From: Bacteroidales bacterium UBA755
Lineage (GTDB): Bacteria > Bacteroidota > Bacteroidia > Bacteroidales > UBA932
DNA length: 64,000 nucleotides
Assembly: GCA_002297815.1 (NCBI GenBank)
Contig: DBKH01000082.1
Span: forward strand, 1-64,000
Reading direction: 5' to 3'
Shown: positions 45,486 to 54,368 of the stretch, piece after piece
How positions within the stretch are numbered: the first letter of the stretch is position 1
How the letters are laid out: each line of letters begins with the position of its first letter
Notes under the pieces: model-generated
Seen by the model: only the letters and a program-made list of their open reading frames with translations
The model's database searches: none
What the model was told of the DNA's origin: nothing
Position numbers and translations under genes: made by a program

Positions 45486-48400
45486 ATGGCAAAGGTGTTT
45501 AGGATACATAAAGAAGGCTCTGGTAACATCATTGATTGGCAGGAAAGCCATTCTTATGGAGACAATGTCATCAAACAGATTGTGGATCCGTTTGGTGCAA
45601 AGGCAACTAAAGAGATTACTTCTATACCATCACCGTTTTCAAGGATTGACTTGGCGGTGACTGCTTTCAAAAATGTTTGTGACTATGGTTTGGAAGGAGA
45701 TACAATTTACCATAAAATAGTGTCGGATTGCTTGGACATCGGAGAGATATTCTTTAATGTGGATAATTTCAAAGACCCACGCAACAGGGCGAATGACAAG
45801 ATTGAAATATTAGTTTGGGACAGGAATAAGGAACTTGACAATCTGTCAAAAGGGAACACCCAGCATAAACTTGTAGGTGCTACACTTGACATGTATCTCA
45901 ATCAGGATGCCAAGGCCTATAATTTTGACAAGATGGATCGCATCTACCTATTGAACTACAGAGGTCCGGATAGGAAGGATCCGCAAGTAAACATCATTGG
46001 GGCGACCTCTCCTGCGACTTTGTTCTTCAGTTCGGCAAATGATTTGACCTATGTGTCAAATCACCTACGCTTCAGAACAAATGACTGTCCGTTTGACTCT
46101 CATTACTCTCCATTGTTCGTAAGGGATATTGAGTTCCAAAAATTCTTGTATGCATTCCGGCTCAGCATAGGAAAGATAAGATTCGCGGAATTGTTTGAGG
46201 CTGTAAACGAATATCTCGATGAGTCCTATGCTCGTCTCAGCAATGAACATAAGACAGAAATAGACACCCTAACTGAACAGTCTATAAATATTTATGATAT
46301 TCTCGATGATGGAAACTCAAATCAAGTTGACATTCTCGGCTATCATTTGAGAAAAAGGAGTGAGACTGGAGTAATCAAGAGTGACTTTGAGATTATGTGC
46401 AGCTCCAAAAATCATGGGGTTTATCCTCTCGTACTTCCTGTAAAAGCAGGAAACACTTATGCGGATCTCTCATACGTACAGGGCAAATGGGACAGTTCAT
46501 ATCAGGCTCCATACAACGACTCGTCTGACCTTGATTCAAGGCATTTGCCATACGTGGGGCTCAAATATCCTTATCTGACAATAGATGATTTTCTTTCCAG
46601 AAACCTCATTTTTCTGCCTTATGAATTCAACGGCAAGGATTTCTACAACGGCAACATTGACACTAGAGTCCATAACTATTCATATCTGCTACCTCTCACT
46701 AAGACATTCTTCGAGTACTTTAGCGTAAACGATCTTACAAGCACTATGAAGGATGGAAAGAATATGTTTGAGCTCCAACCGGCAAATGGCGGAAGTGTGA
46801 GGGTTGTCCTCAGAATTCCCATCCGGAATGGACGATACATCGAATACGAGCGTTTATATGTACCAGGCAAACCTGTTGATCTGAATGATGGTTCGGCATG
46901 CATCGTGGAAAAGCAATTCGGGATGGGGGTACTTCCTCTTGTAAGATTCGGAGATGGTGTCATTCCTAGTTATAGGATAGCCATGTTCAGCAAGTCTGGA
47001 AGAACGTCTCTTGAGTTTGCAAATGATGGAGAGGAATGTGATATAATTCACCACGTTACCAGAAGAAAGGCGAATTCGTCAGCATGCAGTGTTGAATCAT
47101 ATGTTCTCGAAAGAAACTTTGATGTAATCTATGTGACAGTTGATGGGGTGACAAATGTCATCGTGCCTCTTTTCCGTTCCACTAATGGGGGCAATCAGTT
47201 CACTTTTGCCATTGATTTCGGTACAACCAACACGCACGTAGAGTATTCAATCGACAAGTCTTCACCACGCGCGTTTGACATCTTGAGTTCTGAGATACAG
47301 CTCTGTCGCTTTAGCACAGACTATATTACTGAGCAGGAAGACTTTGATATAAATGTGGCATTTGAGGATTCATTCATACCTTCGTCAATAGGTGGAAACT
47401 CTGAATTCAAGTTCCCGATAAGGACAGCATTTGCTGAGTGGGAAGAAGTTAACTACCAGAAGCACACGGAAGCTCTTGCGGATGTAAACATCCCATTCCG
47501 CTATGAAAAGGCTCGTATGCCATTGTACAACAAGGTCAAAACAGACCTCAAATGGGCATCGGCAGGGGATTCGAATATCAGAGTGAAGTTGTATTTGGAG
47601 ACACTCTTCATCATGATTAGAAACAAAGTGCTTCTCAATGGAGGACGACTTTCTGACACCAAAATTGTTTGGTTCTATCCAGCAAGTATGTCTGTAGCCA
47701 GAAAAAATTCATTTGAACAGACTTGGAAGTCTCTGTTCAAGAAATACATTGGATCAGACTTTGAGACGAACCTTCTGTGCCTGTCCGAGTCTGCGGCTCC
47801 ATATTTCTACTATAAGAATAAAAAGGGAATTACTTCAGATGCGGTCACAATTGACATCGGCGGTGGTACGACAGACGTTTTTGTGGTTCAGAATAACATT
47901 CCTACCCTGATGACATCATTCCGTTTCGCCTCCAACTCTATTTTCGGTGACGGGTACAACTGGAGTCCTGACAGCAATGGGTTCGTCAAGAAATTTTCAG
48001 GTAAGATAGAGGATGCACTTAACGCCAACAGCTCACATCTTATGGATGTTCAGAATGCTTTTACGGAAATTATGAAATCTGACAGTTCCAGCGATATCTC
48101 AGCGTTCTTCTTCTCTCTTGCGACCAACGCATCAGTCGCTGAAAACAGAATCCCTCTTGACTATTTGAAGATGCTGGCGGAAGATTCAAAGATGAAATAT
48201 GTATTTATCATTTTCTATGGCTCTCTCATATATTACCTTGCCAAGATGATGAAGTCTAAGAATCTCAATGTGCCGCAAGTGATTGCATTTAGTGGTAATG
48301 GATCTAAGACGTTGAGCGTCCTTTCGACTTCAGACAAGACGCTTTCTGATTTTGTCACGTGCCTATTCCGTAAGGTCTATGGTCAGAGCGAGGATATTCG

Positions 48401-48860
48401 CATCATCAATGAGGATGAACCGAAACTTGCGACAAGCAAGGGGGGGATTTATTATGACGGTTCACTCTCGTATGAGGATGTAGAAAAAATGAGATATTCG
48501 CTCCTTGGTACAGATGGTACCACTTCTGTGGCTGGTATTACATACAATCAGGTAAATAATGAGAATACAATCAAGAAAGTCAGCCAATCTGTCGGGAAGT
48601 TCATAGATGACCTCTTTTCTGTTGAGGGAATCAATAAGATATTAGTGGATTCATTGGGTGCGGATGCGAGTCTTTTCTCTAAGGTTCCGTCACTCTGTAA
48701 GAAGAATCTTGAAGAATTCACAAAGCAGGGACTGAAAGCGAAATTGGATGAACTCAGCGATTGGGGCGTAGAACCGACCGCCCCTGTAGAGGAGACCATG
48801 TTCTTCTACCCGGTCGTATCTATGTTGAACAACCTTGCAAGGGAAATCAGTAATATGTAG
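45486..48860 (+). CDS. Large protein with a C-terminal actin/Hsp70-like ATPase domain
   Basis: A 1124-residue protein. The first 560 residues have no recognised domain. From there the actin-superfamily nucleotide site is complete: phosphate 1 AIDFGTTNTHVEYS (577-583), phosphate 2 TIDIGGGTTDVFVV (790-797) and the adenosine motif VIAFSGNGSKTL (932-943). This is an actin/Hsp70/MreB-like ATPase, but with an unusual N-terminal fusion. It may be a filament or a chaperone-like switch that acts on the neighbouring motor. It starts 3 bp after the tubulin-like gene. Confidence 0.75.
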   Translation: MAKVFRIHKEGSGNIIDWQESHSYGDNVIKQIVDPFGAKATKEITSIPSPFSRIDLAVTAFKNVCDYGLEGDTIYHKIVSDCLDIGEIFFNVDNFKDPRNRANDKIEILVWDRNKELDNLSKGNTQHKLVGATLDMYLNQDAKAYNFDKMDRIYLLNYRGPDRKDPQVNIIGATSPATLFFSSANDLTYVSNHLRFRTNDCPFDSHYSPLFVRDIEFQKFLYAFRLSIGKIRFAELFEAVNEYLDESYARLSNEHKTEIDTLTEQSINIYDILDDGNSNQVDILGYHLRKRSETGVIKSDFEIMCSSKNHGVYPLVLPVKAGNTYADLSYVQGKWDSSYQAPYNDSSDLDSRHLPYVGLKYPYLTIDDFLSRNLIFLPYEFNGKDFYNGNIDTRVHNYSYLLPLTKTFFEYFSVNDLTSTMKDGKNMFELQPANGGSVRVVLRIPIRNGRYIEYERLYVPGKPVDLNDGSACIVEKQFGMGVLPLVRFGDGVIPSYRIAMFSKSGRTSLEFANDGEECDIIHHVTRRKANSSACSVESYVLERNFDVIYVTVDGVTNVIVPLFRSTNGGNQFTFAIDFGTTNTHVEYSIDKSSPRAFDILSSEIQLCRFSTDYITEQEDFDINVAFEDSFIPSSIGGNSEFKFPIRTAFAEWEEVNYQKHTEALADVNIPFRYEKARMPLYNKVKTDLKWASAGDSNIRVKLYLETLFIMIRNKVLLNGGRLSDTKIVWFYPASMSVARKNSFEQTWKSLFKKYIGSDFETNLLCLSESAAPYFYYKNKKGITSDAVTIDIGGGTTDVFVVQNNIPTLMTSFRFASNSIFGDGYNWSPDSNGFVKKFSGKIEDALNANSSHLMDVQNAFTEIMKSDSSSDISAFFFSLATNASVAENRIPLDYLKMLAEDSKMKYVFIIFYGSLIYYLAKMMKSKNLNVPQVIAFSGNGSKTLSVLSTSDKTLSDFVTCLFRKVYGQSEDIRIINEDEPKLATSKGGIYYDGSLSYEDVEKMRYSLLGTDGTTSVAGITYNQVNNENTIKKVSQSVGKFIDDLFSVEGINKILVDSLGADASLFSKVPSLCKKNLEEFTKQGLKAKLDELSDWGVEPTAPVEETMFFYPVVSMLNNLAREISNM

Positions 48861-48865
48861 AAAGC

Positions 48866-49495
48866 ATGGGAGCTTCAGTTTTAAATATTCCAATATGGGA
48901 TTGGATTGCTTATGGGTGGTGTCTTCTCAATACTATTCTGATAATTCTCTTGTTTGTCAAGCTAAAGTCTTGTGATATTGAGACGATAAAGAGTTGTATT
49001 GAACATTCTGTTAGGTATGGAAGGTTAAAAGATGCGATAGAGTCACTGCTTGCGGATGTCAAAAAACAACAGAGATCAATTCGGGATGTTGTTGCCGGGT
49101 TGGAATCTTCATTGGCAGAGACTAGAGTGTCTGAGATCTCATCCCCTCAGGCTGTGGCTGAAATCCGGAGAGGAAAATCTAATGAGACCTTATCCAAACC
49201 AATGAAATTATATGCAAGTACTTGTTCAAAAGGTGCGTTCAGGACTGTTTCGGATTGTCCGAATGATAAAGCAATATACATAATTTATGTTGATGATGTG
49301 AATGCCGATCAAGGGATAGTAAGCATAGATACCCAGGCGTATGACAAAGTGGCTCAAACTCAGGAATATCTTAAGGACGCCTGTGAAGTCTCTGGGAGTG
49401 GTTCCAAAGTAAAGGAAGTCAGCTCTGGTACGGTCGCAAAAGAAAAAAATGGTCAGTGGGTTATTAAAAAACGAATAGTAGTAGAACTATCTTAA
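48866..49495 (+). CDS. Membrane-anchored coiled-coil protein, unknown family
   Basis: A 209-residue protein with one N-terminal TM helix (about residues 12-31), a helical/coiled-coil stretch (about 35-88, IKSCIEHSVRYGRLKDAIES...), and a C-terminal beta-rich domain ending GSGSKVKEVSSG and WVIKKRIVVELS. Its topology suggests a linker between the cytosolic proteins and the motor. It lies 5 bp after the actin-like gene and 13 bp before the MotA-like gene. I recognise no named family. Confidence 0.7.
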   Translation: MGASVLNIPIWDWIAYGWCLLNTILIILLFVKLKSCDIETIKSCIEHSVRYGRLKDAIESLLADVKKQQRSIRDVVAGLESSLAETRVSEISSPQAVAEIRRGKSNETLSKPMKLYASTCSKGAFRTVSDCPNDKAIYIIYVDDVNADQGIVSIDTQAYDKVAQTQEYLKDACEVSGSGSKVKEVSSGTVAKEKNGQWVIKKRIVVELS

Positions 49496-49508
49496 TTAAT
49501 TAACTATT

Positions 49509-51062
49509 ATGTTGCAGTTTGCAGGATTCGCCGTGGAGATTTTGATTGTCGTGGTCATCATCTTCTTTCAAGTTCAATACTTTATCATTAATGGAAGGAA
49601 GAGAAAGATGCTTTCCTCCATTTTCCCGAAAGATTCAAAAGAGCATTTTGAGACGGATAGAGATGAAGAGGGAGTAGTTCAAATAATTGTTAAGGGATAT
49701 GAGAACGATGTGCTTGATGAGGAGATAGTAAAGCCTGTAAATTCATATCTTAAAGAGAACAAAGGGGCTACAGATTACCATATTATAAAGGATTTGACGG
49801 ATCGTTCATGCGACAAGGTTCAAGAGGAGGTTGACTCTTACAACCCTATACCCCTTTACCTTGGCTTGTGCGGTACAATGCTTGGTATCATCGTGGGTAT
49901 AATCTTCCTCTGCTTGGGAGGAGGACTGGATTCATTGCTTTCATCCGCATCATCGACAGCATCGGAGTCTGACGCTGCCATAGATGCCACGAAAGCAGCT
50001 TCACAAGGAATTCAGCATCTGCTTGGTGGTGTCGCCATAGCAATGGTGGCGAGCTTTGTCGGTGTCATCATGACAATACTCGGAACTAAACGGACAAAAT
50101 CAGCGGTAGCCGACAACGAGGAAGGTCGAAATAAATTTCTTTCTTGGATTCAATGCAACCTTCTCCCTCAAATGAGCAGTGACGTAGTAAGTACACTTGG
50201 TGTCTTCTATAGAAACCTCAATAACTTTAACAGCATCTTTTCACAAAACTCAAGAGAACTGAAATGCGCTTTTGAGCAGATTCAGAAAGCATATCAGGAG
50301 CAGACGGAATATGCAAAGGAACTCAACAAACTGGACATTGATAAAGCTCAGTTGGCTTTTGCTTCGCTTGGAACCGCAACTCAGCGCATCAATGATCTTA
50401 ATGTGTTCTTAAGGGATTCTTCAACATACATCTCGAAGATTATTGAGCTTAACGATAAACTTGAAACTGCGGATTCAAGAACAAAGGCTGTCGAAGAGAT
50501 GGGGATTTTCTTCAAGAACGAAATTGAGCAGATTAATGTCAGAAAAACATTGTTGAGTGAGTCCGTGGGTCAGATAGACTTAGCCCTGAAGGATGCGATT
50601 AAGGGACTTCAAGTTTCTTCAACTGAATATGTTGGCAATCTCAAGGAACATCTGGCCAAAATTTATATTGATTTCCAGGATGCCGTGGCTGAACAGCAGC
50701 GGATTCTTACAGAAAAACTGGCCGAGTCTTCAAATCTTCTCTCTCAGTTCAAGAGACTCGAAGCGATAGAGCATGAACTAAAGAAATTGGATAAACTTGA
50801 TAATATCCTCACCGCTCTGAATTCATTGGATGGTCGTTTCGAGGGCTTACAGTCAACAATCAAGACGACAGGAGCCTCATTAAAAGGCTATGGAGACAGC
50901 ATAGCCCAAATGAACCATCTGTCCCCAACGGAACGTGACATGAAGGTTACGGTAAAGATGCCAATGCCGGCTTGGCTTCTGTACGTGACATGTTCACTCT
51001 TGCTCATAGCGAGCATCTTTTCAATAGTGTTTCCTATCTTGGTTAAATTCGGGGTGATCTGA
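49509..51062 (+). CDS. MotA/TolQ/ExbB (ZorA-like) channel protein
   Basis: A 517-residue protein. TM1 is residues 4-27. TM2 (114-137, IPLYLGLCGTMLGIIVGIIF) and TM3 (171-192, LLGGVAIAMVASFVGVIMTI) match the MotA/ExbB channel signature (GLxGTxxGI and the GxAxAMxAS turn). A long helical tail (about 210-470) follows, as in ZorA, then an extra C-terminal TM helix (about 487-512). Family members form the pentameric stator of an ion-driven motor with the next protein. The extra C-terminal TM distinguishes it from the ZorA proteins I know. Confidence 0.8.
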   Translation: MLQFAGFAVEILIVVVIIFFQVQYFIINGRKRKMLSSIFPKDSKEHFETDRDEEGVVQIIVKGYENDVLDEEIVKPVNSYLKENKGATDYHIIKDLTDRSCDKVQEEVDSYNPIPLYLGLCGTMLGIIVGIIFLCLGGGLDSLLSSASSTASESDAAIDATKAASQGIQHLLGGVAIAMVASFVGVIMTILGTKRTKSAVADNEEGRNKFLSWIQCNLLPQMSSDVVSTLGVFYRNLNNFNSIFSQNSRELKCAFEQIQKAYQEQTEYAKELNKLDIDKAQLAFASLGTATQRINDLNVFLRDSSTYISKIIELNDKLETADSRTKAVEEMGIFFKNEIEQINVRKTLLSESVGQIDLALKDAIKGLQVSSTEYVGNLKEHLAKIYIDFQDAVAEQQRILTEKLAESSNLLSQFKRLEAIEHELKKLDKLDNILTALNSLDGRFEGLQSTIKTTGASLKGYGDSIAQMNHLSPTERDMKVTVKMPMPAWLLYVTCSLLLIASIFSIVFPILVKFGVI

Positions 51063-51063
51063 T

Positions 51064-51735
51064 ATGTCGAAAAAGAAAAGAGAGTCTTTTTTTTGGACTA
51101 GTTATTCTGACCTAATGACAAGTATGTTCTTTGTCATGCTTACCCTCTTTGTTTTGGCAATTGCCTTGCTTCACAGAGAAGTCGTAAATATAGGTAAAGA
51201 ACGGGATGCAATGGGCAAAGAAAGAGATGCGACGAAAGAGGAACTCGCAAAAATCAATGAGATAAGGCAGGCTGTTCAGAGCATAGATTCAACGTATTTT
51301 GACTATAATGATGAATATAAGAAGCACATTTTAAAGACGATTGTCAAATTCCATACTGGTAGTGCAGACATTAATGACTTGGATCAGAGTACAAAAGACG
51401 AACTAAACGCTGTTAAGGTCTCAATTTCAAAATTTATGGGGAAATTGTATGAAAAAGACAAAAGTGCGTCTTATCTTCTCGTGATAGAGGGGCAGGCATC
51501 AAAGGACGCTTATTCGTACAACAACCAGTTGAGTTACGAAAGAGCTCTTTCACTTTTTAAATTTTGGTTTCCTGACCAGAAAGAAACCACTCTTCGGTTT
51601 GAGAACTATCCGTGTGAGGTGGTAATTGCAGGAGCCGGATGTATGGACGGAAAACCAAGAGCGGAAAACAATGCGGACAATCAGCGATTCTTGATTCAGA
51701 TCATGCCCAAACCTGGTATAATTGATGAACAGTAG
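51064..51735 (+). CDS. MotB/OmpA-like (ZorB-like) protein
   Basis: A 223-residue protein. The single N-terminal TM carries the conserved ion-binding aspartate D16 (SYSDLMTSMFFVMLTLFVLAI), then a linker of charged coiled coil, then an OmpA-like peptidoglycan-binding domain (IEGQASKDAYSYNNQLSYERA, ending ADNQRFLIQIMP). Together with the previous gene it makes a MotAB/ZorAB-type proton- or sodium-driven unit. It starts 1 bp after the MotA-like stop and overlaps the nuclease gene. Confidence 0.85.
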   Translation: MSKKKRESFFWTSYSDLMTSMFFVMLTLFVLAIALLHREVVNIGKERDAMGKERDATKEELAKINEIRQAVQSIDSTYFDYNDEYKKHILKTIVKFHTGSADINDLDQSTKDELNAVKVSISKFMGKLYEKDKSASYLLVIEGQASKDAYSYNNQLSYERALSLFKFWFPDQKETTLRFENYPCEVVIAGAGCMDGKPRAENNADNQRFLIQIMPKPGIIDEQ

Positions 51736-52558
51736 ATTCTTCATATTGTTTCTATGCCCGATCATAACGGCGTGTATTCCTTCCACTCCACACGGAAAAG
51801 TCGCCTCTGCACGGACAGATGTGATTTATGGACAAAAGTTAGAGTTGCCATCAATCTCCTCATCGGAGGATGTCATAGTCCATACCGGATATACAGTTTC
51901 TTATAACTCCAAGAGAAAAATCCCCAATTGGGTGGCTTATGAATTGACACCTGAGGAAGCAAATGGCACAACACCGCGTCCAAATAACTCACCATTTCGT
52001 GAGGATCCTGATTTTAGAGGACCACAGCCATCAAGAAGTGACTACTCAAATAAGCAAAACTGGGACAAGGGGCACTTGGCTCCTTGTGCGGATATGAAGA
52101 TTTCCCGCACGACTATGATCGAGAGTTTCTATTTCACGAATGTTTGTCCTCAGAATCATAGCATTAATTCAGGCGATTGGCAGACACTGGAAGAATTGGT
52201 TCACAATATGGCTGCAAAGTCAGGGAAGACAATGTACATTGTGTGTGGACCAATTGTGTCAGAAGGACAGTTTGGTACTTTGGGTGCTGCTGGCATTACG
52301 ATTCCGGACTATTTCTTCAAGGCGTTGTTGTACAAAGACGCCAATGGATACCATTCCATTGCATTCGTAATGCCTAACAAGCCGTCTTCTCGGTGTCTTG
52401 GCGACTACTCATTAAAAGTGAATGACCTTGAGAGAATAATCGGTGTGGATATGTTCACGAACTTGGACAAAAGAATTCAAGAGTCCGTGGAGGCTCAACA
52501 TATTCTAAATGATTGGAATTTAAAAATATCGGAGCAACATGGTGAAAAAGAAAAATAA
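51725..52558 (+). CDS. DNA/RNA non-specific endonuclease, predicted lipoprotein
   Basis: A 277-residue beta-beta-alpha-metal nuclease (NucA/EndA family). Catalytic motif: DKGHLAP (D114-K115-G116-H117, the family DRGH with Lys for Arg). Metal ligands are N148 and E156 in NSGDWQTLE, after FTNVCPQN. The N-terminus is a signal peptide with lipobox (ITAC, Cys17), so it is exported, probably facing the periplasm or outside. ATG at 51725 is preferred to TTG at 51722. It overlaps the MotB-like gene by 11 bp, hence co-translated. Compartment and coupling to the motor are the notable points. Confidence 0.88.
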   Translation: MNSRFFILFLCPIITACIPSTPHGKVASARTDVIYGQKLELPSISSSEDVIVHTGYTVSYNSKRKIPNWVAYELTPEEANGTTPRPNNSPFREDPDFRGPQPSRSDYSNKQNWDKGHLAPCADMKISRTTMIESFYFTNVCPQNHSINSGDWQTLEELVHNMAAKSGKTMYIVCGPIVSEGQFGTLGAAGITIPDYFFKALLYKDANGYHSIAFVMPNKPSSRCLGDYSLKVNDLERIIGVDMFTNLDKRIQESVEAQHILNDWNLKISEQHGEKEK

Positions 52559-52856
52559 AATTGGCAGTTCATCTTTCCTCTATGGCATCTTGGCTGCAGT
52601 TTTGCTCCTATGCCTCTTTGACATGCCGTACGGTTTCTATACGTTTGTCAGATTTCTGGCATCAGTGTCTTTCTGCTACCTTGCATTCAAGGCATGCAGC
52701 GAAGGAAACAATGACAGAATGGTTCTGTTCATAGCATTGACCGTTCTGTTCCAACCGTTCATCAAACTGCCATTGGGTAGATTCCTTTGGAATATGGTGG
52801 ATCTGATTGCAGCTGCGATCTTGGTGTACTACCTCATCTCGCACGTGAATAAATAA
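52539..52856 (+). CDS. Small membrane protein, DUF6804-like
   Basis: A 105-residue protein with three to four hydrophobic helices (FLYGILAAVLLLCLF, YTFVRFLASVSFCYLAF, MVLFIALTVLFQPFI, MVDLIAAAILVYYLI). The patterns DMPYGFYTFVRF and QPFIKLPLGRFLWNMVDL resemble DUF6804. It overlaps the nuclease gene by 20 bp and ends the operon. Possibly a protective membrane partner, but no function is known. Confidence 0.7.
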   Translation: MVKKKNKIGSSSFLYGILAAVLLLCLFDMPYGFYTFVRFLASVSFCYLAFKACSEGNNDRMVLFIALTVLFQPFIKLPLGRFLWNMVDLIAAAILVYYLISHVNK

Positions 52857-53155
52857 GTGAGGTATATATTTTTAGGCTGTTCTTACGAAATCCTTTCAGT
52901 CCATTATGCAACTGAGTAGTATGCGAGTGTGAGTCGGATGAAAAAGTACGAAGGCGTGGCGATTGTTTTTCAGCCTTGTGGCCTTTGAAGGCAGTTCTGG
53001 TTGTGATGAGGATGAAGGGATTTTGTAAAATGAATGTGATTTTACGGTAATGAGGTGTAATGTGAACTCAGGACTGAAATGAATCTTACTTGCAGTCACA
53101 CTGGATTTTTGAGATGAGAGCGTCAGTATTTTGATAGGAAAGAGAAAATTTATGC
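52857..53155. other. Intergenic stretch without a gene
   Basis: About 300 bp between the accessory operon and the next promoter. I see no coding frame with a family signature and no clear terminator. It marks the right edge of the accessory region. Confidence 0.4.
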
Positions 53156-53163
53156 TATCTTTG
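53156..53163 (+). promoter_or_regulatory. -7 element (TATCTTTG) for the CNNM/CorC-type gene
   Basis: A perfect TAnnTTTG 23 nt before the ATG at 53186. Confidence 0.6.
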
Positions 53164-53185
53164 TATGAATTAACTGAAATCCTAT

Positions 53186-54262
53186 ATGGTTCTGCTGATA
53201 GTTTATATGCTGGGAACGCTGGGGGTGTCGTTCCTTTGTTCGCTTTTGGAGTCGGTGCTGATGTCCACTCCGCTCTCTTACATCACGATGAGGAAGGAGC
53301 AGGGATACAGGCCGGCGGAGAAATTCCTGAAGTACAAATCTGACCCGGACAGGCCTCTGGCGGCTATCCTTTCTTTGAACACGATCGCCAACACGCTTGG
53401 AGCGGCGGCTGTGGGCCGTCAGGCGACCATTTTGTTCGGAAGCACATGGTTCGGAATCATTTCGGCTCTGACGACATTGCTGGTGTTGGTCTTCTCCGAG
53501 ATTGTACCTAAGACCATAGGAACCTCATATTGGAAAAACCTTATGGGGTTTGTCACATCGGTCATCTCGTTCCTTTCTGTTCTGATGTGGCCGCTTGTGA
53601 TCATGGTCCGCTTGATAACCAATCTGATGACTAAGAATGATGACGAGGCGACCGTCAGCAGGGAAGAGGTGACGGCGATGGCGAACATCGGGGCTGAGGA
53701 AGGCGTAATCGACTCGGACGAGAACAAGGTCATTCAGAACATCATGAAGCTGGACAATGTCAAGGCTTGCGATGTGATGACCCCGAGGATTGTCGCGATG
53801 ACAGCGCAGGAGAACATGTCCCTGAAGAATTTCTACAAGAACGACACTTACCTTCATTTCTCCAGAATTCCGGTCTATGGTGATTCTCCTGAATATATCA
53901 CCGGCTACATCCTTCTGAGCGACGCTCTTGAGGGACTGGCGGACGATGAGTTCGACAAGCGCCTGGTGGAGCTGAAGCGCCCGATCTCCTTCTTCAAAGA
54001 GGAGGACTCCTGCGGCCACATCTGGGAGGAACTTCTCAAGAAGCACGAGCAGATAGGTCTCATCATTGATGAATATGGCTGCTTCCAGGGCATCATCACA
54101 CTAGAGGACATCATCGAGACGATTCTCGGTTTAGAGATCATAGATGAGAACGATCAAGCCACTGACATGCAGCAGTTCGCACGCGAGCGTTGGGAACGTC
54201 GCCAGAAACGGTTCCGGACGATTGTCCTTCCTAAAGATGAGGACAAAGGGAGCCAAGCATAA
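53186..54262 (+). CDS. CNNM/CorC-family membrane protein (DUF21 plus CBS pair)
   Basis: A 358-residue protein. The N-terminal CNNM (DUF21) domain contains helices with LIVYMLGTLGVSFLCSLLES, NTIANTLGAAAVG and LVFSEIVPKTIG; the second half is a CBS pair (VMTPRIVAMTAQ and GLIIDEYGCFQGIITLEDIIETILGLEI). Related proteins take part in Mg2+ or Co2+ efflux. The usual C-terminal CorC/HlyC domain is absent, so this is the shorter form. Confidence 0.9.
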   Translation: MVLLIVYMLGTLGVSFLCSLLESVLMSTPLSYITMRKEQGYRPAEKFLKYKSDPDRPLAAILSLNTIANTLGAAAVGRQATILFGSTWFGIISALTTLLVLVFSEIVPKTIGTSYWKNLMGFVTSVISFLSVLMWPLVIMVRLITNLMTKNDDEATVSREEVTAMANIGAEEGVIDSDENKVIQNIMKLDNVKACDVMTPRIVAMTAQENMSLKNFYKNDTYLHFSRIPVYGDSPEYITGYILLSDALEGLADDEFDKRLVELKRPISFFKEEDSCGHIWEELLKKHEQIGLIIDEYGCFQGIITLEDIIETILGLEIIDENDQATDMQQFARERWERRQKRFRTIVLPKDEDKGSQA

Positions 54263-54368
54263 TAGTTTTTGGTAAGGAATTCCTATCTTCTCAACGTTTT
54301 AATTTAAACAATATTTGATTATTTGAGCTAATTGATGTTAATTTGTGGCTTGGATATATTTATAACTA

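Noticed and set aside
49509..52558. Naming the operon a Zorya system
   Set aside because: The MotAB-like pair is similar, but no recognisable ZorC, ZorD or ZorE is present and the nuclease is of another family and compartment.
52896..53099. A 67-codon minus-strand frame in the gap after the accessory operon
   Set aside because: No domain, poor start context and no promoter match; likely chance.
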